Shown: positions 41,496-51,706 of the stretch, in pieces
Layout of the letters: every line of letters begins with the position of its first letter
How positions within the stretch are numbered: the stretch's first letter is position 1
Source: Skeletonema tropicum
Lineage: Eukaryota; Bacillariophyta; Thalassiosirophyceae; Thalassiosirales; Thalassiosiraceae
Reading direction: 5' to 3'
DNA: 64,000 bases
Assembly: GCA_037178625.1 (NCBI GenBank)
Contig: CM074134.1
Location: forward strand, 2,480,001 to 2,544,000
The notes under the pieces: model-generated
What the model saw: only the letters and a program-made list of their open reading frames with translations
Databases searched by the model: none
What the model was told of the DNA's origin: nothing
Position numbers and translations under genes: made by a program

Positions 41496-41978
41496 ATGGA
41501 CATCGACAGCGAGCTTGATGCTAGCCGTGCTCTTTATGACCCAACTTCTATTCTGAAAACATCTCGTTCTTCTTCTTCTTTTCCACGTCGATCGTCAGCA
41601 TCAGTTTCATTTTCATCCAAATCCAAGCTCCAAGTATTACAGAGTCTAGATGATTATGATCGAAAGCAAGGAAGCTACACAGCAGCAGACGAAGCCAAAT
41701 TCAAGAAAGAAGCCAGGGACGAAGTCATTGCCTTCCTTCAATTAAAGTATGCTTCCGGGACTTCACAGCAACACCATCGCGACATGTGCTTAGTTGGTAT
41801 AGAGCAGTACCTGTTATGTCCAAACCCTGAACTCCAACGAGCTCGAACACGTGCATTAGTGAGGCATGCTGTGCTGAGTGAGCAAGCCCGTTCACAGGGA
41901 TGCGATGGTGATACGTCATCACGCATCGCAGAAGTATCCAGGCAGTACTCTGAACAATCAGTTTCGCAAGCCAATTGA
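41496..41978 (+). CDS. Unnamed small protein family, copy E (intact)
   Basis: 160 residues from the ATG at 41496 (MDIDSELDASRALYDPTSIL); the frame is open further upstream but only from a TTG. A Ser/Arg-rich stretch leads to SVSFSSKSKLQVLQSLDDYD, an acidic/aromatic block, GIEQYLLCPNPELQRARTRA, and the C-terminal signature VRHAVLSEQARSQG with RIAEVSRQYSE. Order and spacing match copies A and G, but identity is modest, so these are old paralogues. It is head-to-head with pseudogene D and shares a promoter region that is duplicated at 39 and 40.3 kb. Function unknown; soluble by sequence. Confidence 0.6.
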   Translation: MDIDSELDASRALYDPTSILKTSRSSSSFPRRSSASVSFSSKSKLQVLQSLDDYDRKQGSYTAADEAKFKKEARDEVIAFLQLKYASGTSQQHHRDMCLVGIEQYLLCPNPELQRARTRALVRHAVLSEQARSQGCDGDTSSRIAEVSRQYSEQSVSQAN

Positions 41979-44271
41979 TTGGCTATTTCCAATTCATTCA
42001 GTGTAAGTGAAAACGATTAGCAATACCAAGTATGTTAGTCAATGCACAGTCTTCGTCGTTGTAAATGTAAAGAGTAACAGTAAAATAAAGCCGTACTTAA
42101 CGTATTCTCAACAGGTCAAGAAGGCACAGAGCTCGAAGTAATGCTATGCAGCCGCGCGGGGAAGGATCGCGTGGGAATTCTGTAGGCCTATTACACATGC
42201 AAAACTAGCCTTTCGTTTTCATTTGAAGCCTCTTGATCGATGATCTTCCAAGGCTGGGTTAGCTTTCCGGGTAAGTCGTTTTTTGCGCCAACAAACCTCC
42301 TAGCCCCTTTTACCATCACACGTAGTATTATCTAGCAAAAAAAACACCTTCTCCCTACGAACCATGGCGGCCGATCTGCTTCCTACCATGCTCTCCTGTT
42401 GACAGCAATGGCCTATATTAATGAAGCCAACGCCACGGATCAATAGTAATGGTAGTTGCGAGTTGATTGTTGTTGCTGGGTTCATGAATTCATTGTTTAT
42501 ACCATGTTATCTACTACACACTTGGTCGATATTTTTCGTCGCCCGACGCATCCGCCTCACTTCCAATAGCCACTTTTATAACAACATTACAAACCGATCC
42601 GACTACACATAATTATTAGATCTGAAGGAACGGCAAATCAATCATCGAATCGTGCACCTAGAAAGTGATGCATCCGCTGAACAAGCTCGTGCCAATGTTT
42701 ATGCGGAGAAGAAGAATATACGACGAAGCAGACGTGTAGAGTTAGTGACGCAAAATCATGGGGACTTGGAACATCCGAGCAGAGAGAGAAGAGTAGGACG
42801 AGTCCAGTGATGCCAATTTGAATAGTAGGAGTTTGAATTGTCTTATTAGTTGACAGTACTTCTAGCTCGAAACATTACCACTTGTAATTGTATAGACACT
42901 GACTACCGCAATCTGTGAACTTCACTTCTTGATCAGCCACCTAACTCCCTCCTCATAGTCGACTCCAGCCCCTCCCTCCTTTCTCCCCCTCCTTTCGAGT
43001 AATCTTGTATGTAATTGATTACACCGGCTTGATAAATAAACTAGCACGGCATCGTCGTTGTTGGGTTGTCTCAAAACAGTAGTCATCATCCACGATGGAT
43101 CTTTTCCCTAATGAGAAGCAATAGAGTCTATAGACTGCAGACACAAGGAAGATTTCTCCAATAACTTTCCCCCCAAGAAATCTCCAAATATTTTGTCTCC
43201 CTAGAGAGTTATCACACTGTGGATGAAACTCTCGATGATGTTGACGAATCTTTTCATTTTTTTTCGAATCTTTTAATTGGTTGATGCAGTGGCGGGCGAT
43301 CTGTAGTGTTACCCTATCCAATATATTGCTAATTATTGCTTCTCAGCCGCCACGGGGGTAAACTACCATGTAAAGGTGCTTAAAACGCTGCTCTCGGTGA
43401 GCTGAGTTCGAATCTGTGTTGTATCTAATTTTTTATAAAAATAATTTGTTAGCCCCACTTCTAGCTTGCCTTAAGGGTCAACCCCCCAAAAGGTCCCCTT
43501 ATCCAGTTTCCTTGGGTCTTTGGTTCCATAGCACAAATTCATCGCACCATGATTCGAAACTACCTCAGATACACCCTGGATTTGAACTCAGCTCACTGAG
43601 AGGATTTCAGAACTGTGCTCACCTTCATCATAGCACCAATATTCGCTGAGAAGCAACCTGCTGGATAGGCTAACACTACAGATCGCCGGCGTTACCTGAT
43701 TCTTCAATGATGACTGCTGCTGCTGCAATATTAGTTTTGATGACCTGTGCTGGCGAATCAGGTGGTAGGTGGGAAGCAGCTTACAATGACATACGGCACG
43801 CACGGACTGGCACTTTGACGATCTACAATATCACAAGAAAATCCAGCGTGGGTGTGATTGCCTCATTGCATTCATCGAAATCCTGTTATCCTATAGAATC
43901 ATCTCTTTCCTCTTTCACTTTCACGGAGGGAAAAATAGCGAAAGGGATGCCTCTACATTTCTTCGGTGGGACTCAAATCTAATCTTCACCTCGGAATCAA
44001 TTCCTCAACTGTGTACGATAGACCTTTAGGACAAGATGTTGCAGCCTTTTTGTTGAACCTTGTCTCGAGAGGATTGAGAGCATGTTGGGATGTAGTGCTA
44101 GCACCACCGTTGCTGCCAGAGACAGAGAGAAGGAGAAGTATGATCTGGATTACTAGCGAGACCCATGATTGTCTAAACTGAATCTGATGTTTTGCGATGT
44201 ACAATATTTATTTTTACGCCGCAGCTGTTCAAGTCTCAATGTCTGCATCAAACAAAGACTTACAAAGAACT
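41979..44271. other. 2.3-kb spacer with an inverted repeat and weak frames
   Basis: A frame without ATG at about 42619-42810, opening after a possible acceptor (TTATTAG), encodes a charged helical peptide (ASAEQARANVYAEKKNIRRS) and could be a lone 3' exon or relic. Other frames (43019-43321 minus, 43707-43982 plus) show no motif. An imperfect inverted repeat at 43291-43691 is listed separately. Confidence 0.4.
43291..43691. repeat. Imperfect inverted repeat, about 400 bp
   Basis: The outer about 30 bases of each arm (43291-43320 and 43662-43691) agree at roughly 27 positions, sharing GCGATCTGTAGTGTTA. TTGCTTCTCAGC, and further in GTGAGCTGAGTTC(G/A)AATC, also recur in both arms. The last block resembles a pol III B box, so two inverted tRNA-like or SINE-like copies are possible, but no A box or cloverleaf was found. 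Confidence 0.5.
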
Positions 44272-44886
44272 TCAGCTGGCATCTTTCTCGTGATACGCAG
44301 CAAGCCTAATAGCCCTTTCCTTCGTGGCACGTGAGCGCTTCATCGATCTCATGGCAATAAGCACGTGATTGATATCATTACGAAGTTTCTGGCGAGCTTG
44401 TTCCTCGAGTACTCCCTGAATCACTTGCTGTTTCATCCGATTCTAAGTATGTGCAAGGGCAAAGACAACGAAAATTGAACATTAGCTTCAACAACTCAAG
44501 AAATCGAACGCATGCGCACTCATTAGTCTCTGTTCTCTACTTGTACTTACAAGAGTCCTACGGACTGATTCTGAAGACACAAGGTTTTCAATGCCATGGA
44601 TGCAAATCACACCATTCCTGCCAAGTACTTTTAAAAGAAAGTCATGCTGATTTGCCCGCCCTTGTATGTTCCGTAAAATCAAAATCAGCTGTCGATACGC
44701 CGCTACGCTTCGAACAGTACCGTTGCGCATGGATCGCACTTTTTTGTCAGTGTACCAGTGGGCATCAGCATCTGAAGAGTATTCAGCTCCATTCTTATTG
44801 CAAATGGTATTCTGATCAAGGTCGAACCTTACAGATCGCCTCGACTGTGCAGTGGAAGAGGAGTGAAGGTGTGCGTTGTCTGACAT
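44272..44886 (-). CDS. Unnamed small protein family, copy G (2 exons)
   Basis: Exon 1 is 44551-44886 and exon 2 is 44272-44442, with a 108-bp intron (GTAAGT...TTAG), phase 0; 168 residues. Exon 1 has RRSVRFDLDQNTICNKNGAE, the acidic/aromatic block DADAHWYTDKKVRSM and GIENLVSSESVRRTL; exon 2 has QQVIQGVLEEQARQKLRND, LIAMRSMKRSR and a His/Glu-rich end. Joining the exons puts GIENL and VLEEQARQ at the same spacing as in copies A and E, which supports the splice. It is soluble by sequence and of unknown function. Its 5' flank is partly duplicated near 50.4 kb. Confidence 0.6.
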
Positions 44887-44904
44887 GTTTTGTTTTATGG
44901 TGTT

Positions 44905-45145
44905 TGTTTAAAAGGTCCAGAGCCAGTCTTTTGCAAGCGTAAGTATGCCCTTTGCAAGTTCGGATATTGAAGTCGCGGAAGATGGAGCGAGATGAAAACT
45001 GCAAGGAACAAGGAGCTATGCTGTTCATTATTGTTAAGAAGTTCAAGTAGGAATTGATCAAGAAGTCGCTGAAGATGAAGCCACGGGAACCCTGCTGGAA
45101 CCTGATTGAAGCGAGCGAAAACTGCAAGGAACAAAGGTGAGTCGC
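44905..45145. repeat. Dispersed repeat, left copy (5' flank of copy G)
   Basis: Shares CCCTTTGCAAGTTCGGAT, GGAATTGATCAAGAAGTCGC, GAAAACTGCAAGGAAC and AAGGTGAGTCGC with 50338-50506, in the same orientation 5.4 kb away. Blocks are shuffled and partly repeated within this copy. Confidence 0.65.
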
Positions 45146-45625
45146 AAATCTTGGTCCTACCTGTATGTCTTTGAAGTCGCGGGTCACGGGTTAACTCTCA
45201 GATTCTTTTTTACTTCTCTCGTTAGAATGCCACACCATTTCCCTGATTCTTTCGAAAGGCACTCACAATAATCGCGAACGGGGAGGGACCCGTGAAGCGC
45301 CAAGAACAAAAACGAATACTCAAGAATCCAGGGTTGTTCACATTCGTTTTGAGAAATTGCGGGAAGTTCTTAAGTCGGAAACGAAAAAATTATTGCGGGA
45401 AGGAATTTTGTTAGGCGAAGTCATTGTTACATTTCGTTACCCAAAAAGTTCGAATCGTTACGAATGTTACAGCGATTCGTTTCGTCCGTACAATCGTCAA
45501 TCGTACTAAATCAATTCGATTGATCGAGCGAATAAAGCAATGCTGCCTGTTTGAGCAATGAAATGGCTAGCAATGCGAAAGAGAAGGATTTTATAGCTTT
45601 TTAATAGCAACAAGACTAATCTGCT

Positions 45626-45664
45626 GCCGACCCCATTGCCTGCCTCTGCAGGCATGGGGTCGGC
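45626..45664. other. Perfect-type hairpin, 39 nt
   Basis: GCCGACCCCAT pairs with ATGGGGTCGGC, followed by a second stem GCCTGC/GCAGGC separated by a one-base bulge, leaving a short loop. It lies in otherwise featureless DNA. It may be a remnant of an inverted-repeat element or a structured transcript end. Confidence 0.5.
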
Positions 45665-45901
45665 GTTAAGAAACTGTGACTTCCTAAGTAAGGTTGCCGC
45701 TCATCTTCAGCTTCAGCTGCGTGTGCCTCTATGTACTGCTTTATCTCTTCTCTTTTACTAGCACACGGTGTCATCCTTGTTCTCGCGCGCCTGCCCGACC
45801 CGCTCTTCCTGCGGGCGGAAGCGGGGACAGCCCTAAGACTCACTCATTTCAGATGCCCATCTGCTTAACAAGTTCCGCTCCTTTCCGCCACCACTGACTT
45901 A

Positions 45902-47354
45902 GGGCCTTCCTATTGTGCTCGCCACGCCCGGTTTTACACCCGCCCGTTTTTGATAAACGGCCGTCAACGGTAAAAAAACGGTCAAAAAGCGGGTCGGTCG
46001 ACTCCGGTTCGTGAATGAAATCCTGTCACGAACCGGACCGGGCGTGCCCGCTCCGGTTAGCTCATATCAAACTATTTTAGACGACCCGTCTTGCTTTAGA
46101 TCTAAACCTCCCCCATGAAAAGATCTTTTCCATCACTCTTTCAACAACAATAATCATGACATCCGCCCCAAAACAAGGCATCTACTTGCAATGTTGAACA
46201 TATCTCTTGGTATATTGTGTGAGGATCAAATAGATGTCGTCTATGGAAGGTATTGGAGGTAGCACAACATCGTCGCCGTCCTTATTATTGAAATAACGAG
46301 TCGCCAATCCCCTCATAAAGATCTGCCGCATCAACATTATTCCATCCTCTTCGTCCATCCATTTAGTGATACTGGTGATTGAAGCTGTTCCCTTATCGAC
46401 CGCCGATTATATCCATGAGATGATCATTAAACCTCTCAATGGAACCCCATTTATGTGACAGATATGTCTTTAAACGGCATACTTCAAATTATTGTGCAAA
46501 AACATCGGGCAACAAATAATATGATAAACGCAACAATAAGCCAATTTACGAAGAATCAAACAATCATTGACAGTACATATTCATCTGTGATCAATATACT
46601 AGACAGTTGACGGATTATCATTCATAATTATGCGATAGGGAAGGGAAGAATTATTATGGTGCCACCACGTCATTATTATATAGAGTAGTCTAGACCTTAG
46701 ATAATGACTATTAAACCAGCAACTAACAAATAAATCACCATTGGGAACATCTCAATTGGTTCTATTCTCGCCTGTAGTTCGGATATGATCCTCAATAATA
46801 TGAGGAGGAGGTTCCAGAAGCTGTCTTTTTCCAAGATACCCAATATTATTCGGCACAAATAATCATCGATATCAAGCCGCTGTCTCTTTATACCGTCTGA
46901 GCACCCGATACTCTCCTCCGATGGTTAGAGGCTGCCGTTTCTGCAATTATACAATCAATACGGCAATGCCTCCGTCAGCTGCACCTCTTCGCTTCTGGCT
47001 TGATAATTTAAATCATATATTCATGCTCATCGTCAATCGTCATGTTTTGCGCTGCACGTCACGTTTACCTCCTGCTTTCGTTCACGAAAAAGACCAATCC
47101 TTATTGTCGTTAGTAATGAATGTTAGGAGGAGGTCGTATAAATGGGCGGAAGATAGTAATAAATGAGCCATTATTTGTTAGGCAACTGGGGAAGCCATTA
47201 TTTTAGGTGATCTGATGTGCTGTCGGCTGTCGGCTATCGTGCTTGTCGTGAAAGCTGAATAGGTTGGTGTTCCCGCAGCAACGACCCGCCCGCCAAAATA
47301 ACCGTTAGGCGGGCGGGTGTAAAACCGGGCGTGGCGAGCACAATAGGAAGGCCC
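45902..47354. mobile_element. TIR DNA element, 1453 bp, PIF/Harbinger-like ends
   Basis: The 45-bp ends 45902-45946 and 47310-47354 are perfect inverted copies starting GGGCCTTCCTATTGTGCTCG. Both are flanked by TTA (45899-45901 and 47355-47357), a 3-bp target duplication typical of PIF/Harbinger transposons, whose termini often begin GGG/GGC. Hairpins lie just inside each end (46003-46037 with 12-bp stem; 47285-47320 with 11-bp stem). A broken reading frame lies inside (separate entry); there is no intact transposase, so the copy is non-autonomous. The perfect 45-bp ends suggest recent mobility. Confidence 0.8.
46170..46500 (-). pseudogene. Decayed coding region inside the TIR element
   Basis: Reading the minus strand, one frame gives CRLKTYLSHKWGSIERFNDH followed by LMDIIGGR and a stop; after a frameshift it continues GTASITSITKWMDEEDGIML, QIFMRGLATRYFNNKDGDD, and IPSIDDIYLILTQYTKRYV before a stop near 46175. 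Codon-like composition and consistent phase suggest a once-coding stretch carried by the transposon. I cannot assign it to a transposase family by eye. Confidence 0.4.
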
Positions 47355-47357
47355 TTA

Positions 47358-48164
47358 GAGAAGCCCTCGCGCAATGGCCATTGGCCAAAAATTCCAAAAA
47401 GTTGCTTAAATACGCCCTACCTGCTCAGAAGAACCATTGCCATTGCTTCCACATACTGCTTTTGCGTGACCTTTTTTCATAGTAGCTTCATCAAGTGCAG
47501 CCGGGCATTCCATACAAAAAGGTCACGCGAACTCGGTAATGCAGCTCAACGAAACGATGATGCGTGCGCGAAACTTGTTATTGGAACTTTTGTTGTTCCT
47601 GTCGATTGGAGAGTCATGTTGGTACACCATCAACGGAGGCGCAGACGAGTACAGCCTCGCTCGTCGACTTCGATTCTTTAGGAAGGACGACTAGTATGCT
47701 TTCCTTGTCGGCACTGGGCTGGTATCATACACTTGTACGGTCAATCGAGTTAATACTGAGCGTGAGAAGATGGAGAAGATACAAATCAATAGTGATGAAT
47801 GGAACAATTTGATGATTGAATATAAAATGAAGGAGGTGTGAGCCGGCTCAAGTTGATTGGAGGAATGATTTGATTAAATACTACGAACGTCCTGTTTGAA
47901 TGGCAGCGGATATACGTGACAAAAACTTTGCCATCGGCTCGTTCTACCGCTCCAAGATATGACAACAATGCAGCGCATTTAAAGTGGCAATTTTGTTTCT
48001 GAGAGATAACATTTATTCATATCAAGCAACTGCGCGAAACTGACCATATTTGGTTTAACGGGAGGACGTTGTGTGTTTGGGGTCTCTAAGCTACTGCAGA
48101 CGCAACAATTCAACACAAAGTTAACTTCATCAAATCAGACCTGATCGTCAGGATGCAATAGCGT
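47358..48164. other. Spacer, about 800 bp, with a 13-bp inverted repeat
   Basis: GCGTGACCTTTTT near 47464 recurs as its complement near 47515, giving a possible 65-nt hairpin. Overlapping frames at 47331-47681 and 47564-47812 lack motifs and are not called as genes. Confidence 0.4.
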
Positions 48165-48830
48165 TAGATTATTGTGCAAGGCATTTGTGATTCAACAAGT
48201 TGAATTGCTCAGACTTCTTCTATATATCAATGTGGACGACATATCAACTCAGACCTAACAAATATCTTACAAAGTCCGTACAATCACTATACTACTCAAT
48301 TTTGGCTCATTTTAATGCCCTTGTCAGGACACATTCAGTGCTTCTATTGTGCATTCACACGTGATTTTACAGATTGAAGTCACCAGACCTCTTCTATGCA
48401 TTCATGTGGACGACATGTCAACTCCAACCTCGGGTATGTCATCTGCAGTTCGTATGACACTACGCTACTCAGTCACGGCCAAATCAATAAATGCCTCATC
48501 AGGACACATTGAGTGATTCTATTGTGTGATATATCAGTGATGTAAGAGGTTTTAATAATCAGGCCTCATCTATGCATCCATGTGGACGACATATCAACTC
48601 CAACCTCGGGTATGTCATCTGTAGCTCGTATATCAATATGCTACTCAATCTTTGTCAAGCTCAGTGCCCTCTTCAAAACACATATTTTGACTATATTGTG
48701 TGATGTATTTGTGCTTGTGAACGTTTTAGTCAGCAAACCTCTTCTATGCATGCATATAGACAACATATCAACTCTAACCTCGGATATGCCATCTGTAGTG
48801 TACACAGCAACCTTATAATGATCGATCTGG
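48165..48830. repeat. Tandem array 1, about 175-bp unit, four diverged copies
   Basis: The landmark TGTGGACGACAT recurs at 48231, 48405, 48581 and (as TATAGACAACAT) 48755, a period of 174-176 bp. Each unit also carries CTTCTATGCAT before it and CAACTC-AACCTCGGGTATGTCATCTG after it. Copies are clearly diverged. No reading frame runs through the array. Confidence 0.85.
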
Positions 48831-48839
48831 GCAACGTGT

Positions 48840-49553
48840 TAGCTCAGTATTTTGACACCATTTTATGCGTCTAGCATCGTCAATTCAAGCAATATCCGCT
48901 ACTAGTGGTGCATTGTAGTTGGCAACGATAGTACGAAAGGACATATACACGGCTCATGAAGACTACACTTGTAGCGACGATGTTACAGTCTCGTATGCGA
49001 CTTGATGAAGGCCAATCGAGCGTAGAGCTAGCTGTTTGCGACACATTCATGTGTGTAGCGACGTGAGTATGAGCCTGAGCCGCTGCTAGTGGCTCATTAT
49101 AGTTGGAAACGATAGTATAGAAGGAAATGTATACGGCTCATGAAGACTACACTTGTAGCGGAGATGTTACAGCCTCGTAGTCGGCCAATCGAGCGTAGAG
49201 CTAGCTCCGTCTTTCACCATCTCAATGTGTGCAGCGACGTGAGTATGAGCCTGAGCCGCTGCTAGTGGTTCATTATGGTTGGAAACGATAGTATAGAAGG
49301 AAATATATACGGCTCATGAGGACTACACTTGTAGCGGAGAAGTTACAGCCTCGTATGCGACTTGATGAAGGCCAATCGAGCGTAGAGCTAGCTCCGTCTT
49401 TCACCATCTCAATGTCTGTAGCGACGTGGATATGAGCCTGAGCCGCTGCTGGTGATTCACTATAGTTGGAAACGATAGTATAGAAGGAAATGTATACGGC
49501 TCATGAGGACTACACTTGTAGCGGCGATTCTGCAGTCTGTATGCGACTTGCTA
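48840..49553. repeat. Tandem array 2, about 180-bp unit, four copies
   Basis: The landmark GGCTCATGA(A/G)GACTACACTT occurs at 48951, 49135, 49311 and 49498 (periods 184, 176, 187 bp). Each unit includes GAGCCGCTGCTAGTGG, a GGAAACGATAGTATAGAAGG block and CCAATCGAGCGTAGAGCTAG. Units are much alike, more so than in array 1. Part of the unit resembles array 3 at 55.6-56.3 kb. Confidence 0.88.
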
Positions 49554-50115
49554 CCGCGCAAAAAAATTGCTCCAGGAGCATTTAGGTCCCGAGTTCGCTA
49601 GTAAAAAAAGTGATTAGCAAGCACTTTAGTCACGAGTTCCAACTCGAAATCGCACAAATTCCTAGCAACCATGTCGACATATCCACTCCGTAGCCTGGTA
49701 AGTTTCTTGGTATACTTGTGCACTAGAATAACCAGGTGTTATGTGATAGCACACATTATTGGCTGTCGATAGAGCCACTGGTCAACATTGTAACTGCTGT
49801 ATTCGTCTTGATGTGGTAAATTAGCATGGGTCAGATGGGTTGTTTAGGCGATTTTACCTACTGATTTTAACTAGTAAAAATGTTGAAAATCACCCAGGAA
49901 CAATTGAAGATAACTCAATGAGGAATAGATATAAATAGGTCATCCAAAGAATAATTATATTCGGATAGTGTTTAGTTTGGCATTCCCGATCGCCTTTTTT
50001 GTCTAATGTGTATTATTGGCCACGGTGGAGGGGTGTGCTGACATGGTTGTAAGCTACTTTTGTGCGTGAGAGCGCGCTGGAACAATTTTTTGCAGTGAGC
50101 AATTTTTTTGCGCGG
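49554..50115. mobile_element. 562-bp inverted-repeat element
   Basis: The ends 49554-49572 and 50097-50115 are perfect 19-bp inverted copies (CCGCGCAAAAAAATTGCTC). A third partial copy (GGAACAATTTTTTGCAG) lies just inside the right end. No target duplication is obvious and there is no coding capacity, so transposon identity is tentative. It directly abuts tandem array 2. Confidence 0.5.
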
Positions 50116-50337
50116 AGGCACAGTAGAATTCAGTCACGGATCAACCCGTGACTGACTGACAGTTTCTGGCGGGAAATAGGTTGGTAAGGCCGTGGGATAA
50201 GCCCTGGGGATAAGTAGGGCAGAAGGGCGGCGCTCCTCTGTCCTGACGTCAATCCTACGTATATCGTAGGGAGTGGGAAATTGCTGACTACCATAGGTGT
50301 TGTATTGTATGATTGTTTCCTATTACTACCTTCCGTG

Positions 50338-50506
50338 TTCAAAAAGAGCCCAGTCTTTTCCTTTTGAGTTTGAGCAAGCAATACATAAGTAGGCCCTTTG
50401 CAAGTTCGGATTTCGGATACTCTTCTGTAAGTATGGTAGGACGGAATTGATCAAGAAGTCGCAAGATGAAGCGAGTGAAAACTGCAAGGAACGAAGGTGA
50501 GTCGCG
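50338..50506. repeat. Dispersed repeat, right copy
   Basis: The counterpart of 44905-45145. It contains CCCTTTGCAAGTTCGGAT, GGAATTGATCAAGAAGTCGC and GAAAACTGCAAGGAAC in the same order, with different insertions. It is not followed by a recognisable family gene. Confidence 0.65.
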
Positions 50507-50980
50507 GAAGATGGAGTGAGACGAAAACTGCATGTGAATTAGTATTTAGTTTATCAAAACAAGATACACCTTTACACCTTATCCAAACGAATCCTACCTT
50601 CTCACCAATAGGTTTTCGTTAGAACAACCTATGTGTGTGGAGGGAAAAACGAATCCAATTGGAATCATGTTAGTTTCACATGTTACAGAATCAATAAAGT
50701 GATAGGAAAGTGGTATGTATAATTCAATCCATCACAAGCGGGATTTTGTGGTTTCATTTTGCATCTTGTATAATATATTTTACACCCCAAATGACAGTAG
50801 GATCTGTCCAAGGATGCTCTAGAGATGCGTGTGTTCTCGTTATGATACATTTGGATTGCTTGACGTGTTGAATAACTCACCTTATGTGTTCTTTGTCTGT
50901 TCTGCACAAGACACATCATGCATCATGTTATTCTTCTTCTGCGCTCAACGCTTGCATCCTTCTTTGCACGTTTGCAACGC
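50507..50980. other. 3' flank of IMP3 and spacer
   Basis: AT-rich DNA without a supported gene. Confidence 0.4.
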
Positions 50981-50990
50981 TCACATCATA

Positions 50991-51032
<42 letters not shown>

Positions 51033-51526
51033 TTAACCTTACTACTATCCACCCAAGTCACAAAGTCCTCCATCCCCCTCGTAACCAAGAACGCTGGATC
51101 TGTCACCACATTCGGTCCCACACGCACCTGTCCCTGCTCAATGAACGTAATCGCCATCTTGGGGGTCTGTGCCATCTTCATCCGCACCATGACAATTGGG
51201 AGTCGTCTCCGGCACATTGCCGAGGCGGTAATTTCCTCTGCCTTCTTTAATGATTTGGTACTGGATAATATCCCGCTGTTGTACAATTTATCCAGCAGTT
51301 GATCTGTCATGGCAATCCTGAATGCATCATCTGCCTTTAATGTCTTTAATTTGTTGGTTAGTTTTGTGACCATGCCGCATATGCGGGTGTAGGCGACGTA
51401 GTCCTCGCGGTTTTGAATGTGGTATCGCCGTAATATTTTGGCTACGCGGATGTTGTCATCGCCTTTCCATTGGTAGAGGCTTACTTTGCGAAGGAGCTTC
51501 TGTTCGTGGTGTTTCAGCTGTCGCAT
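50981..51526 (-). CDS. IMP3: U3 snoRNP protein IMP3
   Basis: 181 residues, single exon, close to the length of human and yeast IMP3. It opens MRQLKHHEQKLLRKVSLYQW and carries the conserved YHIQNREDYVAYTRICG, an S4-type RNA-binding domain with CRRRLPIVMVRMKMAQ and FIEQGQVRVGPNVVTDPAFL, and the near-invariant VTRGMEDFVTWVDSSKVKR, ending YNDKLDDFDMM. IMP3 binds the U3 snoRNA/pre-rRNA duplex in the small-subunit processome and is needed for 18S rRNA maturation. The start is fixed by alignment with the family N-terminus. A MITE-like element lies 180 bp upstream. Confidence 0.96.
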
Positions 51527-51706
51527 CTTTGTTTACTGTTGTTTTATTAGATGAGCTGCTTGCGTATAGTATATGTGAGCAGAGTGTAAGTGTCAGTGAT
51601 GATGGCAGGTAGGTAGTTAGCTAGCACAAAATGTTCTTCATGGTCAATGGTGCCCTTGATTTTGATGGGTGGGGCGGGGTGATGGCGCGCCGGAGGGACG
51701 AGCAGA

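Noticed and set aside
43385..43425. tRNA gene
   Set aside because: A B-box-like word is present, but acceptor, D and T stems do not pair and no A box is found.
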